Shown here piece after piece: positions 32,893 through 42,498 of a DNA stretch of 64,000 nucleotides (within the stretch, counting starts at the first letter, position 1; the number at the start of each line of letters is the position of its first letter). The stretch lies in contig NZ_LGLV01000005.1 in NCBI RefSeq assembly GCF_001687365.1, forward strand, positions 434,001 to 498,000, in the 5' to 3' direction. The DNA is from Pararhizobium polonicum. GTDB taxonomy: Bacteria; Pseudomonadota; Alphaproteobacteria; Rhizobiales; Rhizobiaceae. A program made the position numbers and the translations under genes. The notes beneath the pieces are model-generated. The model saw only the letters and a program-made list of their open reading frames with translations. It was not told where the DNA came from and made no database searches.

Positions 32893-33057
32893 TTGCCATT
32901 CCAGCTGTTGATGAAGCTATAATACGCCTTTCAGAAAACGGGCATTCGGGGGATCTGCAACCGGGAATCAGGGCTGGGCGTCTATAAGGCAATGGTGAAG
33001 TTAACCATGTCTGGGTGCATCCATGTGCCTTGGTTAAGAATTCATTGATTTTTTTTT
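32893..33057 (+). other. possible short transcript between pleD and rpmG
   Basis: TATAAT at 32918-32923 with a poor TTGCCA at 32893 (19-nt spacer) is followed by an inverted repeat TTAACCA/TGGTTAA (33001-33007 with 33031-33037) and, 12 nt later, a run of nine T at 33049-33057. This could be a small RNA of about 125 nt or just the pleD trailer. Nothing else was seen in 32664-33079. Confidence 0.25.
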
Positions 33058-33079
33058 ATTTTCAGTCAATTCTTAGAGG

Positions 33080-33246
33080 TAAGGGAGAAACGAGCTCCCG
33101 CCGGTTACCCCATGATGTCAGGTCCGCCGCATCTCCTGGGTCGTGGGGTTTGTCGGCTGATTTGTAACCAATGCGGTTCCTCGTGCCGCGGTTGCGGTCA
33201 GCCGACGCCCATCAAAACGCCGTCCTGTCATGGGGCGGCGTTTTTT
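33080..33246 (+). ncRNA. candidate multi-hairpin small RNA
   Basis: This plus-strand stretch folds into a chain of four stems: GGGAG/CTCCC (33083-33099), ACCCCA/TGGGGT with an inner CAGG/CCTG (33107-33149), a perfect 9-bp GTCGGCTGA/TCAGCCGAC (33152-33206) and a terminator hairpin with T6. No plus-strand gene ends nearby; pleD stops 417 nt earlier. A weak promoter (TTGATT at 33045, AATTCT at 33068, 17-nt spacer) would start it near 33080, giving about 165 nt. I do not recognise the family. Confidence 0.5.
33214..33246 (+). terminator. Rho-independent terminator of the candidate sRNA
   Basis: A 9-bp stem with one mismatch (ACGCCGTCC with GGGCGGCGT, 7-nt loop) is followed by six T at 33241-33246. 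Orientation is plus; the minus strand has only four T at the other side. Confidence 0.7.
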
Positions 33247-33315
33247 GATTCCCGGCATGGGCGGGGTCGCCGCGAACTGGATCAGCGGCCGGGCACGGGC
33301 GTCTACAGCAATTAC

Positions 33316-33347
33316 AAAAAAAAGCGCCAGACCTTTCGGTCGGCGCC
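33316..33347 (-). terminator. Rho-independent terminator of rpmG
   Basis: On the minus strand GCGCC-GACC, a GAAA tetraloop and GGTC-T-GGCGC are followed by eight T. It lies 27 nt after the rpmG stop codon. Confidence 0.85.
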
Positions 33348-33373
33348 TTCGTATTCCTAGAGGGAACCCGATC

Positions 33374-33541
33374 TTACTTGATCTTGGTTTCCTTGAATTC
33401 GACGTGCTTGCGCACGACCGGGTCGTACTTCGTGAAGGCCAGCTTGTCGGTCTTCGTGCGGCTGTTCTTGGAAGTTACGTAGAAGAAACCCGTGTCGGCC
33501 GTCGACAGCAGCTTGATCTTGATTTTTGCAGCTTTCGCCAT
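33374..33541 (-). CDS. rpmG: 50S ribosomal protein L33
   Basis: A 55-residue ribosomal protein ([18 protein letters not shown] ... [12 protein letters not shown]). It lacks the two zinc-binding CxxC pairs, so it is the zinc-independent form. ATG 33541 is the family start; a longer frame to 33583 adds 14 non-family residues. Confidence 0.95.
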   Translation of the reverse strand: MAKAAKIKIKLLSTADTGFFYVTSKNSRTKTDKLAFTKYDPVVRKHVEFKETKIK

Positions 33542-33634
33542 GGTCGTCCTGCCTTTATAAAAAACAAAGCCGCGGACTTCCAAGGGAAGGGTCCCGGCAA
33601 ACTTGGCGCGAAACTACAAATCGCGCCCGAAAAG

Positions 33635-34819
33635 TCAAGTCCGTTTTGGATTGAAAACGATTCTCACCACGGAAAGTAGCACATAAAGCCCGAAGAAACC
33701 GGCAATCGCCCAGGCAAAACCGTCATTACCGGCAATATCCATGGCTGCGCCGATGGCCTGCGGCCCGGCCACCGTTCCGACGGCATAGGAGAAGATGAAG
33801 GCGGCGTTGGCGGCCGCCAGATCCGCACCTGTCAGGCGCGAGCCGAGATGGCTGAGGCCCACGGTATAAAGGCCGGAGACGCTTCCGCCCCAAAATAGCA
33901 GCACGATCGCCATCAGCCACCAGTTGCCCTGCAAGAGCGGCAGGCAGAGTGCGCCGATCAGCCCGACGACGGTCATCAGCGCCAGAAGATTGCGCCGGTC
34001 CTTCATACGGTCGGATAGCATGCCCAGCGGAATCTGAAAGATCACATTGCCGATGCCCATGACGGTCAAAAGCAGGGCGGCCTGCGATTCGGTGAAGCCG
34101 CTGCGGGTTCCGTAGATCGGAAAGAGCGACAGGCCCCCCGATTCGACGGCGCCGAAAATGAACACGGCGGCGGTGGCGGTCGGAACCAGGAATACGTAGC
34201 GCATGAAATGCAGCTCCGGCTTCTCGTCGAGTTCGGGGCTTTCGTTGCGGGCAAGGAAGATCGGAATGGCCGCCAAAAGGATAACGCCTGCGCCGAACGC
34301 GAACGGCAGGATGCCGTCGCTGCCGAGGATGGAGAAGAGCAGGGGGCCGGTCGCAAACCCCAGCGACAGAACGGTGCCGTAGATGCCGAGAACGAGCCCA
34401 CGGCGGCTGGGCGGGGCCGTGGCATTGATCCAGAACTCGGACAGGACGAACAATACGGTGATGGCGCCGTGGAAGACGACACGGAGCGGAAACCACAGCC
34501 AGAAATTCTCGATGTAGTAGAAGCCGAGGGCGCTGATCGCAGCAAAGAGGATGGCGAGCAGCATCGTGTTGGCGACGCCGTACCGGTGGGCGATTTTCGC
34601 CGTCACGGTGGCTGCCGCCATCGAGGCCAGGCCGGCCATGGCCGAGTTGAGACCGATCATCGTGGAGGAAATGCCACGCTTCTCCATGATGATGCTGAGC
34701 AAGGGCAGACCGAGGCCGATGGCGATGCCGACAGCGGTAATGGCAGCGATGGCGGCGATCAGCGATGGCCAGTGTATCTCCTCAACCGGCGCAGGCGTGC
34801 CGGACGGCGGCTGTGACAT
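33635..34819 (-). CDS. MFS transporter (sugar/drug type)
   Basis: A 394-residue inner-membrane protein with about twelve hydrophobic helices. The MFS loop motif between helices 2 and 3 is degenerate (AKIAHRYG), and a second one appears in LGMLSDRMKDRRN. ATG 34819 follows AAGGAA on the minus strand. Its relatives are often annotated as YcaD-like. Substrate is unknown. It stands 13 nt after the Nudix gene, so the two may be cotranscribed. Confidence 0.85.
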   Translation of the reverse strand: MSQPPSGTPAPVEEIHWPSLIAAIAAITAVGIAIGLGLPLLSIIMEKRGISSTMIGLNSAMAGLASMAAATVTAKIAHRYGVANTMLLAILFAAISALGFYYIENFWLWFPLRVVFHGAITVLFVLSEFWINATAPPSRRGLVLGIYGTVLSLGFATGPLLFSILGSDGILPFAFGAGVILLAAIPIFLARNESPELDEKPELHFMRYVFLVPTATAAVFIFGAVESGGLSLFPIYGTRSGFTESQAALLLTVMGIGNVIFQIPLGMLSDRMKDRRNLLALMTVVGLIGALCLPLLQGNWWLMAIVLLFWGGSVSGLYTVGLSHLGSRLTGADLAAANAAFIFSYAVGTVAGPQAIGAAMDIAGNDGFAWAIAGFFGLYVLLSVVRIVFNPKRT

Positions 34820-34832
34820 GCAATGAAATTCC

Positions 34833-35543
34833 TTAAAGGAGGTCGCGGACAAATCGCCCATGACGCGTGTAGTAGAACGGCACCGGCCTTCCAAAGGGCA
34901 GAGACGCATCGGATTGAAGGCTTGCCCTCAAATCACCAAGGATGATCCCGGTGATGTCCGGCATCCGTACCGCAGACACATCGTTCACATCGATCCATCT
35001 CAAATCTTCGAGCTCCTGGCTGTCGCGGATATCGCCCGGCTCCACGCCCGCCTCATCCGTAAACAGGGCGAAGAAATGGGTGTCGAACCGGCGCGGATGT
35101 CCCGGAGGGGTTATCGCCCGTGCCATATAGCGCAAGTTTGTCAGATCGGGAAGGAAAGGTAACGTTGTGTTTCCGCAGCCCCTGGCGCCGATCGCGATGC
35201 TCGCCTCCTCGTGCAGTTCGCGCAGGGCGGCAAGGGCGATGGCACGAAGCCTGCTTTCGGAGGCGCGTGGCCCGCAGGCGGTTTTCAGGCGCGCGAGCAC
35301 CGCCGGATGGATATCGCCGTTCCAGGCAAGCCTGTGGTCGTCCCTATCCCTGCGCCCGCCGGGAAACACGTGCAGGTCCGGCATGAAGACATGCGCCTTG
35401 TTGCGTCTGCCGACCAGCACGCGCACGCCACCCGCTGAGCGGTCGAGCAGCATGACCGATGCCGCCTCGCGGGGCCGGGGTGTGCGAGGTTTCTGCATGC
35501 CTGGAAGGGGGCTGCCGGGCGGCCCGTTGCCGGTGCCCGTCAC
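34833..35543 (-). CDS. Nudix hydrolase
   Basis: A 236-residue protein that probably hydrolyses a nucleoside diphosphate derivative. The Nudix box is degenerate in spacing: GG in VFPGGRRDRDD is followed after an insertion by the AALRELHEEASI helix with the catalytic glutamates. I prefer GTG 35543, which overlaps the DUF983 stop by four bases (GTGA). An ATG at 35498 (MQKPRTPRP) is the alternative. Confidence 0.8.
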   Translation of the reverse strand: MTGTGNGPPGSPLPGMQKPRTPRPREAASVMLLDRSAGGVRVLVGRRNKAHVFMPDLHVFPGGRRDRDDHRLAWNGDIHPAVLARLKTACGPRASESRLRAIALAALRELHEEASIAIGARGCGNTTLPFLPDLTNLRYMARAITPPGHPRRFDTHFFALFTDEAGVEPGDIRDSQELEDLRWIDVNDVSAVRMPDITGIILGDLRASLQSDASLPFGRPVPFYYTRHGRFVRDLL

Positions 35544-36007
35544 GCAGGACGATCCGTTTCTGGCAGAACGTCTTCCGGCTTGTCCTCGTGATCGCCGAAA
35601 CCGTGCATCCGCAATGCCCATTGCAGGCCGATGACGCCGCCCTTGACCGGCTGCATCAGTGCGAGCGAGCCGAGGATGGTGATCGGCACCCAGATGGCGA
35701 GATGCCCCCAATTGGAGAGCGGCAGGATCATTTCGGTCATCATGAAACCGGCCAGAACCACATGGCCCATGATCGTCACGACGATATAGGGCGGGAAGTC
35801 GTCGGCTGCGTGCCGGTCGAGATGTTCACCGCAGGACGAACATGCTTCGACGGATTTCAGGAAGCGGCCGAAAAGCCTGCCCTCGCCACAGGCAGGGCAA
35901 CGGTTCAAAAGCCCGCGCTTGATCGAGCGCCAGACCGGACGGTCGCCCTCGCGTGACTGCTCGAAGCGGATGGTTTCCGGATTGCTGCCGGTTGCCTGCA
36001 TGTCCAT
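35540..36007 (-). CDS. DUF983 family membrane protein with zinc-ribbon
   Basis: A 155-residue protein. It has two Cys pairs (NRCPACGEG and EACSSCGEHL, residues about 36-63) as a zinc ribbon, followed by two transmembrane helices (YIVVTIMGHVVLAGFMM and IWVPITILGSLALMQP). This matches the DUF983 family of alphaproteobacteria, of unknown function. It is next to rnr with 39 nt between. Confidence 0.85.
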   Translation of the reverse strand: MDMQATGSNPETIRFEQSREGDRPVWRSIKRGLLNRCPACGEGRLFGRFLKSVEACSSCGEHLDRHAADDFPPYIVVTIMGHVVLAGFMMTEMILPLSNWGHLAIWVPITILGSLALMQPVKGGVIGLQWALRMHGFGDHEDKPEDVLPETDRPA

Positions 36008-36046
36008 ATCCTCAACTCTGTGCGGACGGCGGCAAAGCTGCGTCCT

Positions 36047-38419
36047 CTATCGCCTGCCGCGCGGTGGCCGTGTTCCCGGCATCTTGTGAGCACCGCGATC
36101 CCGGCGGCCGGACTTGTGGAAGGACCGTGTTGCCGTCGGCATCTTGCGCCCTTCGCTGATCATCTCGAAGCGGAGCGCGCCGGCGAGCGGTACGGCTTCC
36201 ACCAGTTTGACCCGGATCTGATCGCCCAGGCGGTAGCCAAGCCCGGTCTTTTCACCGGACAGGGCCTGATGGGCCTCGTCATAGATGAAATAGTCGCGGC
36301 CCAATGTCGATATAGGCACGAATCCATCCGCACCATAGGCCGGAAGAGTGACAAATAGTCCGGCCTTGGTGACACCCGATATGCGTCCGTCGAATTCCTC
36401 GTTGACGCGGCCGCTCAAATGATGGGCGATCAGCCGGTCGACGGTGTCGCGCTCTGCGGCCATCGCCCGGCGCTCGAAGGTGGAAATCTCCGCCGCGATA
36501 TCGTTGAGCGCGGCTTCCTCGGTCGGCGTGATGCCGCCTTCGCCAAGGCCCAGCGTGCCGACCAGCGCACGGTGCACGATCAGGTCGGCGTAACGGCGGA
36601 TCGGCGAGGTGAAATGCGCATATTTCATCAGGTTGAGGCCGAAATGGCCGATATTTTCCGGGCTGTAGATCGCCTGGCTCTGCGAACGCAGCACCATCTC
36701 GTTGACCATGGTCTCATAGGGCTTGTCCACAGCCTGCGACAGGATGCCGTTGAAATGGTTGGAACGCAGGTTGCCGCCCTTGACCAGCGACAGGTCGAGC
36801 GTGGCCAGAAACTCGCGCAGGGTTTCCTGCTTGGCCAGCGACGGCGCGTCGTGGACGCGGTAGACCAGCGGCTGGCGCTTGATCTCCAGCGTCTCGGCGG
36901 CGGCCACGTTTGCCTGGATCATCATCTCCTCGATCAGCTTATGGGCGTCGAGACGGTCCGGCACAAAGACCCGGTCGACGGTGCCGTCGGGCTTCAGGAC
37001 GATCTTGCGTTCCGGCATGTTGAGTTCGAGCGGCTGGCGCCGGTCGCGGCCGCGCGTCAGCGTCGCATAGGCGGCCCACAGCGGCTTCAGGATCGGCTCC
37101 AGCAGCGGTCCGGTCTGATCGTCGGGATTGCCGTCGATGGCGGCCTGCGCCTGATTGTAGGAGAGCTTGGCGGCGCTGCGCATCATGATGCGATGGAATG
37201 TGTGGCCCGCCTTGCGGCCTTCCTTGGAAAAGCGCATCCGCACGGCCAGCGCTGGCCGGTCGACACCCTGCTTCAGCGAGCAGAGCTCGTTGGAAATGCG
37301 TTCCGGCAGCATCGGCACGACACGGTCGGGGAAATAGACGGAATTGCCGCGCTTGGCCGCCTCCTGATCGAGCGCCGATTTGGGCCGCACATACCAGGAG
37401 ACGTCGGCGATGGCGACGGTAACGATCACGCCGCCCTCGTTGTCGGGTGAGGGATCGGGCTCGGCATGAACGGCGTCGTCATGGTCCTTGGCGTCGGCCG
37501 GGTCGATGGTGATCAGCGGCAGCGAGCGCCAGTCCTCGCGGTGCGACATGGTCGCAGGCCCTGCGGCATCCGCTTCCTTGATGACGCTGTCGGGAAAGAT
37601 ATAGGGAATGCCATGGGCGTGGATGGCGATCATCGAGATCGCCTTTTCGGTGGCGACCGAGCCGATGACGGATTTGACCGCCGCGCGCGGCAGGCCGAAC
37701 CGGCCGGAACGGACGATTTCGACTTCGACGAGATCCCCATCCTTGGCCGGTCCCCGATGCTCCGCATCGACCTGCATTTCCTCGCCGCGTTTCTCGATCG
37801 GCATGATCCGGCCGCCGCCATCTGCGGATGCACGGAAGACGCCGAGAGCGGCGTTGTTGTTGCGCTTGCGGTCGAGAACCTTGATGATCCGTGCCGTATA
37901 GGCCGGGCCGCCGCGATCCTTGGCCGGGAAGATCTTGGCGAGAACCCGGTCGCCGATGCCGCCGACGGGCATCTTGCCCTTGGACTGGCCGACGCTCGAC
38001 TGGCGGATCGAAACGGCCGGCGCCACGCCTGCGTCCTCGGGCCATTCGGCCGGCCGGCCGATCAACTCGCCGTCCTTGTCGCGGGTGGTGATGTCGAGAA
38101 CGGTGACCGGGGGCAGGGCGCCGGGGCGCACCAGCGAATTGCGCTTCTTTTCCAGAAGCCCGTCCTGTTCCATGTCGCGCAGCAGGGCCTTGAGCTCGAT
38201 GCGCGTTTCGCCCTTCAGCCCGAAAGCCTTGTAGATCTCGCGTTTCGAGGCCTTGTCCGGGTTTTCCGAGATGAAGCGCATCAGCACGTCGCGCGGCGGA
38301 ACGGCACCGTGAATGATCACGGTGTCATCGGCGGCAATGATGGCCTTCTTGCCCCCGCGTCCGATCCGGACTGCGGGTTTACCGGGCCGTTCGGGTCGAT
38401 CGCGTGGGGTTCTGGTCAC
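36047..38419 (-). CDS. rnr: ribonuclease R
   Basis: Processive 3'-5' exoribonuclease acting on structured RNA. The 790-residue protein has an N-terminal winged helix, cold-shock domains, the RNB catalytic domain with the aspartate cluster in TIDPADAKDHDDAVHAE (near residue 300), and an S1 domain followed by a basic tail ending PRGRR. It starts 2 nt after the topA stop. Confidence 0.95.
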   Translation of the reverse strand: MTRTPRDRPERPGKPAVRIGRGGKKAIIAADDTVIIHGAVPPRDVLMRFISENPDKASKREIYKAFGLKGETRIELKALLRDMEQDGLLEKKRNSLVRPGALPPVTVLDITTRDKDGELIGRPAEWPEDAGVAPAVSIRQSSVGQSKGKMPVGGIGDRVLAKIFPAKDRGGPAYTARIIKVLDRKRNNNAALGVFRASADGGGRIMPIEKRGEEMQVDAEHRGPAKDGDLVEVEIVRSGRFGLPRAAVKSVIGSVATEKAISMIAIHAHGIPYIFPDSVIKEADAAGPATMSHREDWRSLPLITIDPADAKDHDDAVHAEPDPSPDNEGGVIVTVAIADVSWYVRPKSALDQEAAKRGNSVYFPDRVVPMLPERISNELCSLKQGVDRPALAVRMRFSKEGRKAGHTFHRIMMRSAAKLSYNQAQAAIDGNPDDQTGPLLEPILKPLWAAYATLTRGRDRRQPLELNMPERKIVLKPDGTVDRVFVPDRLDAHKLIEEMMIQANVAAAETLEIKRQPLVYRVHDAPSLAKQETLREFLATLDLSLVKGGNLRSNHFNGILSQAVDKPYETMVNEMVLRSQSQAIYSPENIGHFGLNLMKYAHFTSPIRRYADLIVHRALVGTLGLGEGGITPTEEAALNDIAAEISTFERRAMAAERDTVDRLIAHHLSGRVNEEFDGRISGVTKAGLFVTLPAYGADGFVPISTLGRDYFIYDEAHQALSGEKTGLGYRLGDQIRVKLVEAVPLAGALRFEMISEGRKMPTATRSFHKSGRRDRGAHKMPGTRPPRGRR

Positions 38420-38421
38420 GT

Positions 38422-41103
38422 TCAGGCCTTCTTGGCTTTTGCAGCTGTCCTGGGCTTGGCGGCTGCCTTGGGTTTGGCCGCCGCTTTCGGCTTGGCCGAT
38501 TTGGCAGCCGTTGCGCCGGTTTTCGCCGCGGCCTTGGGCTTGGCGGTCTTGGTCGCCTTGCCCTTGGTGGTCTTGATCCCGCCCTTGGCAATGCGCTCAG
38601 CGATCAGCAGGAGCGATTCCTCCAGCGTCACCGATACCGGATCCTTGCCCTTGGGCAGGGTCGCATTGACCTTGCCCCAGTTGACGTAGGGACCGTACTT
38701 GCCGTCCTTGACGGTAATCGGTCCGCCGTCCGGATGGTCGCCGATTTCCTTCAGCGGCGCGGCAGATGCACCGCGCCCGCCCGGCCCCTTGGCCTGCTTG
38801 TCGGCAAGAACGGAGACGGCCCGGTTGAGGCCGATGGAGAAGACGTCCTCGATGCTTTCGACATTGGCATATTTGCCGTCATGCAGGATGAACGGCCCGT
38901 AGCGGCCAAGGCCGGACGAGATCATCTTGCCGCTTTCGGGATGCGCGCCGATATCGCGCGGCAGCGACAGAAGGGCGAGTGCCTTCTCGTGATCGATCGA
39001 TGCCGGTGTCCAGCCTTTGGGCAGGCTGGAGCGCTTGGCTTCCTTGCCGTCGCCGCGCTGGACATAGGGTCCGAAACGGCCGGAGCGCAGGGTGATTTCC
39101 TCGCCCGTATGCGGATCCTTGCCGAGCGCCAGCGGCTCGTTGGAAACGGATGCTTCGTCGCCGTCCTTGCTGTCGGAGGAAAGCTGGCGGGTGAAGTTGC
39201 ATTCCGGATAGTTCGAGCAGCCGACGAAGGCGCCGTATTTGCCAAGCTTCAGCGACAGCTTGCCGGTGCCGCAGACCTGGCAGATGCGCGGATCGCTGCC
39301 ATCCTCGCGCTTGGGGAAGACCAGCGGTGCCAGTTCCTCGTTCAGCGCGTCGAGCACGTTGGTGACCCGAAGCTCCTTGGTGTCTTCGATCTGGGCGAAG
39401 AAATCCTTCCAGAAGTCGCGCAGAACGTCCTTCCAGTTCAGTTCGCCGGCGGAGATCTGGTCGAGCTTTTCTTCAAGCGACGCAGTGAAATCATATTCGA
39501 CGTAACGGGCAAAGAAGCTTTCGAGGAAGGCCGTCACCAGCCGCCCCTTGGCTTCGGGGATCAGCTTGCGCTTGTCGTTGGAGACATATTCCCGGTCCAG
39601 CAGCGTCGAAACCGTCGCGGCATAGGTGGACGGCCGGCCGATGCCGAGTTCTTCCATCTTCTTGATCAGCGATGCTTCCGAGTAGCGCGGCGGCGGCTCG
39701 GTGAAATGCTGGGTCGAGTTGATCTTCTGCTTGGCGAGGTTTTCGCGCGCATTGATCTCTGGGAGACGGCCATCCTCATCGTCGCTATCGCTCTGCTCGC
39801 CATCTTCCTTGGCATCCGTATAGGCAGCGATGAAGCCATCGAAACGGATGACCGAGCCGACAGCCCGCAGGCCGGCTTTCTCGCCCTTGTTGTCGGCGGT
39901 AATCTCAGCGGTGGTCCGTTCGATTTCAGCCGACGCCATCTGGCTGGCGATGCCGCGCTTCCAGATCAGGTCGTAGAGACGCAGCTGGTCGGCATCGAGA
40001 AACTTGCGGACATGGTCGGGAATGCGGGTGAAATCGGTCGGGCGAATCGCCTCGTGCGCTTCCTGGGCATTCTTTGCCTTGGTCGTGTAGATACGGGCCT
40101 TGTCCGGCACATAGCGGCTGCCGAACTGGTCGCCGATGGCGCTGCGTGCCGCGTCGATCGCTTCGCCGGCCATCTGGACGCCGTCGGTACGCATATAGGT
40201 GATCAGACCGACGGTCTCGCCGCCGAGATCGACACCTTCATAGAGCTTTTGCGCGACCTGCATGGTGCGCGAGGCGGAGAAACCGAGCTTGGAGGAGGCC
40301 GCCTGCTGCAGCGTCGAGGTGGTGAACGGCGGCGAAGGGTTGCGCTTCACCGGCTTGGCTTCGATGCTTTCGACCGTATAGGCGGCACCTTCCAGCAAGG
40401 CTTTCAGCTTGCCGGCGTCCTCACCATTGGTCACGCCGCGCGGTGGCAAGCGGTTGCCGCCGGCCGACACCAGCCGCGCCTCGAATTCATCGCCGCGCGG
40501 TGTCTTCAGCAGTGCGGAGAGGTTCCAATATTCTTCGGAAATGAAGCGTTCGATTTCCGCTTCCCGGTCGCAGACGAGGCGAAGGGTGACGGACTGCACG
40601 CGACCGGCCGAGCGGGCGCCGGGCAGCTTGCGCCACAGCACCGGCGACAGGTTGAAGCCGACCAGATAATCGAGAGCCCGGCGGGCCAGATAGGCGTCGA
40701 CCAGCGGAATATCGATGTCGCGCGGATTGGCCATCGCGTCGAGCACGGCCTTCTTGGTGATGGCGTTGAAGACGACACGCTGGACAGGCTTGTCGCCGAT
40801 CAGCTTCTTCTTGCGCAACAGATCGAGCACATGCCAGGAAATCGCCTCTCCCTCGCGATCCGGGTCGGTTGCGAGAATGAGGCCGTCGGAGGATTTCAGG
40901 GCATCGCCGATGTCTTTCATGCGCTTGGCGGACGCGGTGTCCACCTCCCAGAGCATGGCAAAGTCGTCGTCCGGAAGGACGGAACCATCCTTGGCCGGCA
41001 AGTCGCGGACATGGCCGAAGGAGGCGAGCACCTTGTAGCCGGGACCCAGATACTTGTTGATGGTCTTCGCTTTTGCGGGCGATTCCACGACGACGACATT
41101 CAT
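38422..41103 (-). CDS. topA: DNA topoisomerase I
   Basis: Type IA topoisomerase that relaxes negative supercoils. The Toprim domain opens at MNVVVVESPAKAKTINKYLG and has LATDPDREGEAISWH. The active-site tyrosine is in GLITYMRTDG. A C-terminal zinc finger (CQVCGTGKL ... GCSNYPEC), several TopA-C repeats (GRFGPYV, GRYGPFI, GKYGPYV) and a Lys/Ala-rich tail follow. ATG 41103 gives 893 residues; an ATG at 41109 adds two. The YjhX family, whose E. coli member inhibits TopA, is also present in this window at 52720. Confidence 0.96.
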   Translation of the reverse strand: MNVVVVESPAKAKTINKYLGPGYKVLASFGHVRDLPAKDGSVLPDDDFAMLWEVDTASAKRMKDIGDALKSSDGLILATDPDREGEAISWHVLDLLRKKKLIGDKPVQRVVFNAITKKAVLDAMANPRDIDIPLVDAYLARRALDYLVGFNLSPVLWRKLPGARSAGRVQSVTLRLVCDREAEIERFISEEYWNLSALLKTPRGDEFEARLVSAGGNRLPPRGVTNGEDAGKLKALLEGAAYTVESIEAKPVKRNPSPPFTTSTLQQAASSKLGFSASRTMQVAQKLYEGVDLGGETVGLITYMRTDGVQMAGEAIDAARSAIGDQFGSRYVPDKARIYTTKAKNAQEAHEAIRPTDFTRIPDHVRKFLDADQLRLYDLIWKRGIASQMASAEIERTTAEITADNKGEKAGLRAVGSVIRFDGFIAAYTDAKEDGEQSDSDDEDGRLPEINARENLAKQKINSTQHFTEPPPRYSEASLIKKMEELGIGRPSTYAATVSTLLDREYVSNDKRKLIPEAKGRLVTAFLESFFARYVEYDFTASLEEKLDQISAGELNWKDVLRDFWKDFFAQIEDTKELRVTNVLDALNEELAPLVFPKREDGSDPRICQVCGTGKLSLKLGKYGAFVGCSNYPECNFTRQLSSDSKDGDEASVSNEPLALGKDPHTGEEITLRSGRFGPYVQRGDGKEAKRSSLPKGWTPASIDHEKALALLSLPRDIGAHPESGKMISSGLGRYGPFILHDGKYANVESIEDVFSIGLNRAVSVLADKQAKGPGGRGASAAPLKEIGDHPDGGPITVKDGKYGPYVNWGKVNATLPKGKDPVSVTLEESLLLIAERIAKGGIKTTKGKATKTAKPKAAAKTGATAAKSAKPKAAAKPKAAAKPRTAAKAKKA

Positions 41104-41340
41104 GGTCATATTCTCAAAGCAACCGTTCAAAGCTGTGCCATGCCGGGAAGAGGCGGCACATTGGGAGATATCGATGCCCCGACATGGACAGGGATTCGTC
41201 TGCGGTCAAGTGCCGGGCCAAAAATAAGCCCACACAATGCGGCGCAATCTATAGGAGATTGTGTTTTTCCTGCAATTGACGATAGACGCGCTGTGGGCTT
41301 TGCCATGGCCCTCCGCGTCCCGTTTGGCGAGCGGCGGCCG

Positions 41341-42492
41341 TCAATCCTCGGCACTGAGGGAGACAAGACCGCCGGCATGCCGGTGCAGCCGTCCGGCCAG
41401 GTCCAGTTCCAGAAGGACAAGATAGGTGGCCGAGGCGGAAAGCCCGGTATGGCGGATGATGTCGTCGATCTCGACAGGCGTCGGCCCAAGCGCATCGGTG
41501 ATCCGCACGCGATCGCCCTCCTTTGGCGGCGGCGCCATCGGTCCGGCATCCTGTGTGCCCGGTTCCTCCACCCGTGGCGGCGTGAAAAGATCGATGCGGC
41601 TGAGCGGCGCCAGGGCCTGCAGGATATCCTGCGTCTCTGTCGTCACGATCGCCCCGTCCTTCAAAAGCCCGTTGGTGCCCTGGCAGCGCGGATCGAGCGG
41701 CGAGCCGGGGACGGCAAAGACCAGCCGGCCGAAATCGGCGGCATAGCGCGCCGTGATCAGCGAGCCGGAGCGGGAGGCGGCCTCGACGACGGCAAGCCCG
41801 AGGCTGACACCGGCGATCAGCCGGTTGCGGCGCGGGAAATCGCGGGCGCGCGGTTCCCAGCCGAACGGCATTTCGCTGATTGCCAGACCATTGCCCTCGG
41901 TAATCTCTTTCAAGAGACCGATATTTTCCGGCGGATAGGGTTGGTCCAGACCGCCGGCCAGCGCGGCAATCGTTCCGGTCTCGAGACTGGCGCGGTGCGC
42001 CGCCGTGTCGATGCCGCGTGCAAGTCCGGATATGATCGAATAGCCGGAGCGCCCGGTCTCGCGTGCGATCATCGCGGCAAATTTCGCGCCGCTGATCGAG
42101 GCATTGCGCGAGCCGACGATGCCGAGCGAAGGCACGGTGCCAAGGGCGGGATTGCCCTTGACGGCGAGCAGCGGCGGTGCGCCGTCGATCTGGCGCAGGG
42201 CCGGCGGATAGCCGGGTTCGCCGATGCCGACGAAGCGGGCGCCGAAACGATGGGCGCTCTCAAGCTCCCTTTCCGCTTCCGCCACCGAAGCGACGCGGAT
42301 CGCGCGGGTGGAGCCGCCACGGCGGGAAAGTTCGGGCAGCAGTTCGATCGCCGTCTCGGCGGAGCCGAAATGATTGATGAGATCGCGGAAGGTCGCAGGT
42401 CCGACATTGTCGCTGCGGATCAGCCTCAGCCAGGCAATTCTTTGTCGTTCCGTCAGCGCAATCCCGTTTCGTCCTGCGCCGGCGTTCGACAT
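41341..42492 (-). CDS. dprA: DNA-processing protein DprA
   Basis: Loads RecA on incoming single-stranded DNA during transformation. The 383-residue protein has the Rossmann core with [31 protein letters not shown] and [22 protein letters not shown]-terminal winged-helix domain (residues about 315-375) is present. It follows plsY by 6 nt and ends 237 nt before topA. Confidence 0.94.
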   Translation of the reverse strand: MSNAGAGRNGIALTERQRIAWLRLIRSDNVGPATFRDLINHFGSAETAIELLPELSRRGGSTRAIRVASVAEAERELESAHRFGARFVGIGEPGYPPALRQIDGAPPLLAVKGNPALGTVPSLGIVGSRNASISGAKFAAMIARETGRSGYSIISGLARGIDTAAHRASLETGTIAALAGGLDQPYPPENIGLLKEITEGNGLAISEMPFGWEPRARDFPRRNRLIAGVSLGLAVVEAASRSGSLITARYAADFGRLVFAVPGSPLDPRCQGTNGLLKDGAIVTTETQDILQALAPLSRIDLFTPPRVEEPGTQDAGPMAPPPKEGDRVRITDALGPTPVEIDDIIRHTGLSASATYLVLLELDLAGRLHRHAGGLVSLSAED

Positions 42493-42498
42493 GTTGCC

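Noticed and set aside
32736-32987. An 83-codon frame after pleD
   Set aside because: Unlike the rest of the window in composition, no ribosome binding site, no motif, and it overlaps a promoter-like sequence.
33112-33360. A plus-strand frame of 82 codons over the candidate sRNA
   Set aside because: It reads through a Rho-independent terminator and into the rpmG terminator, so it cannot be a normal gene.
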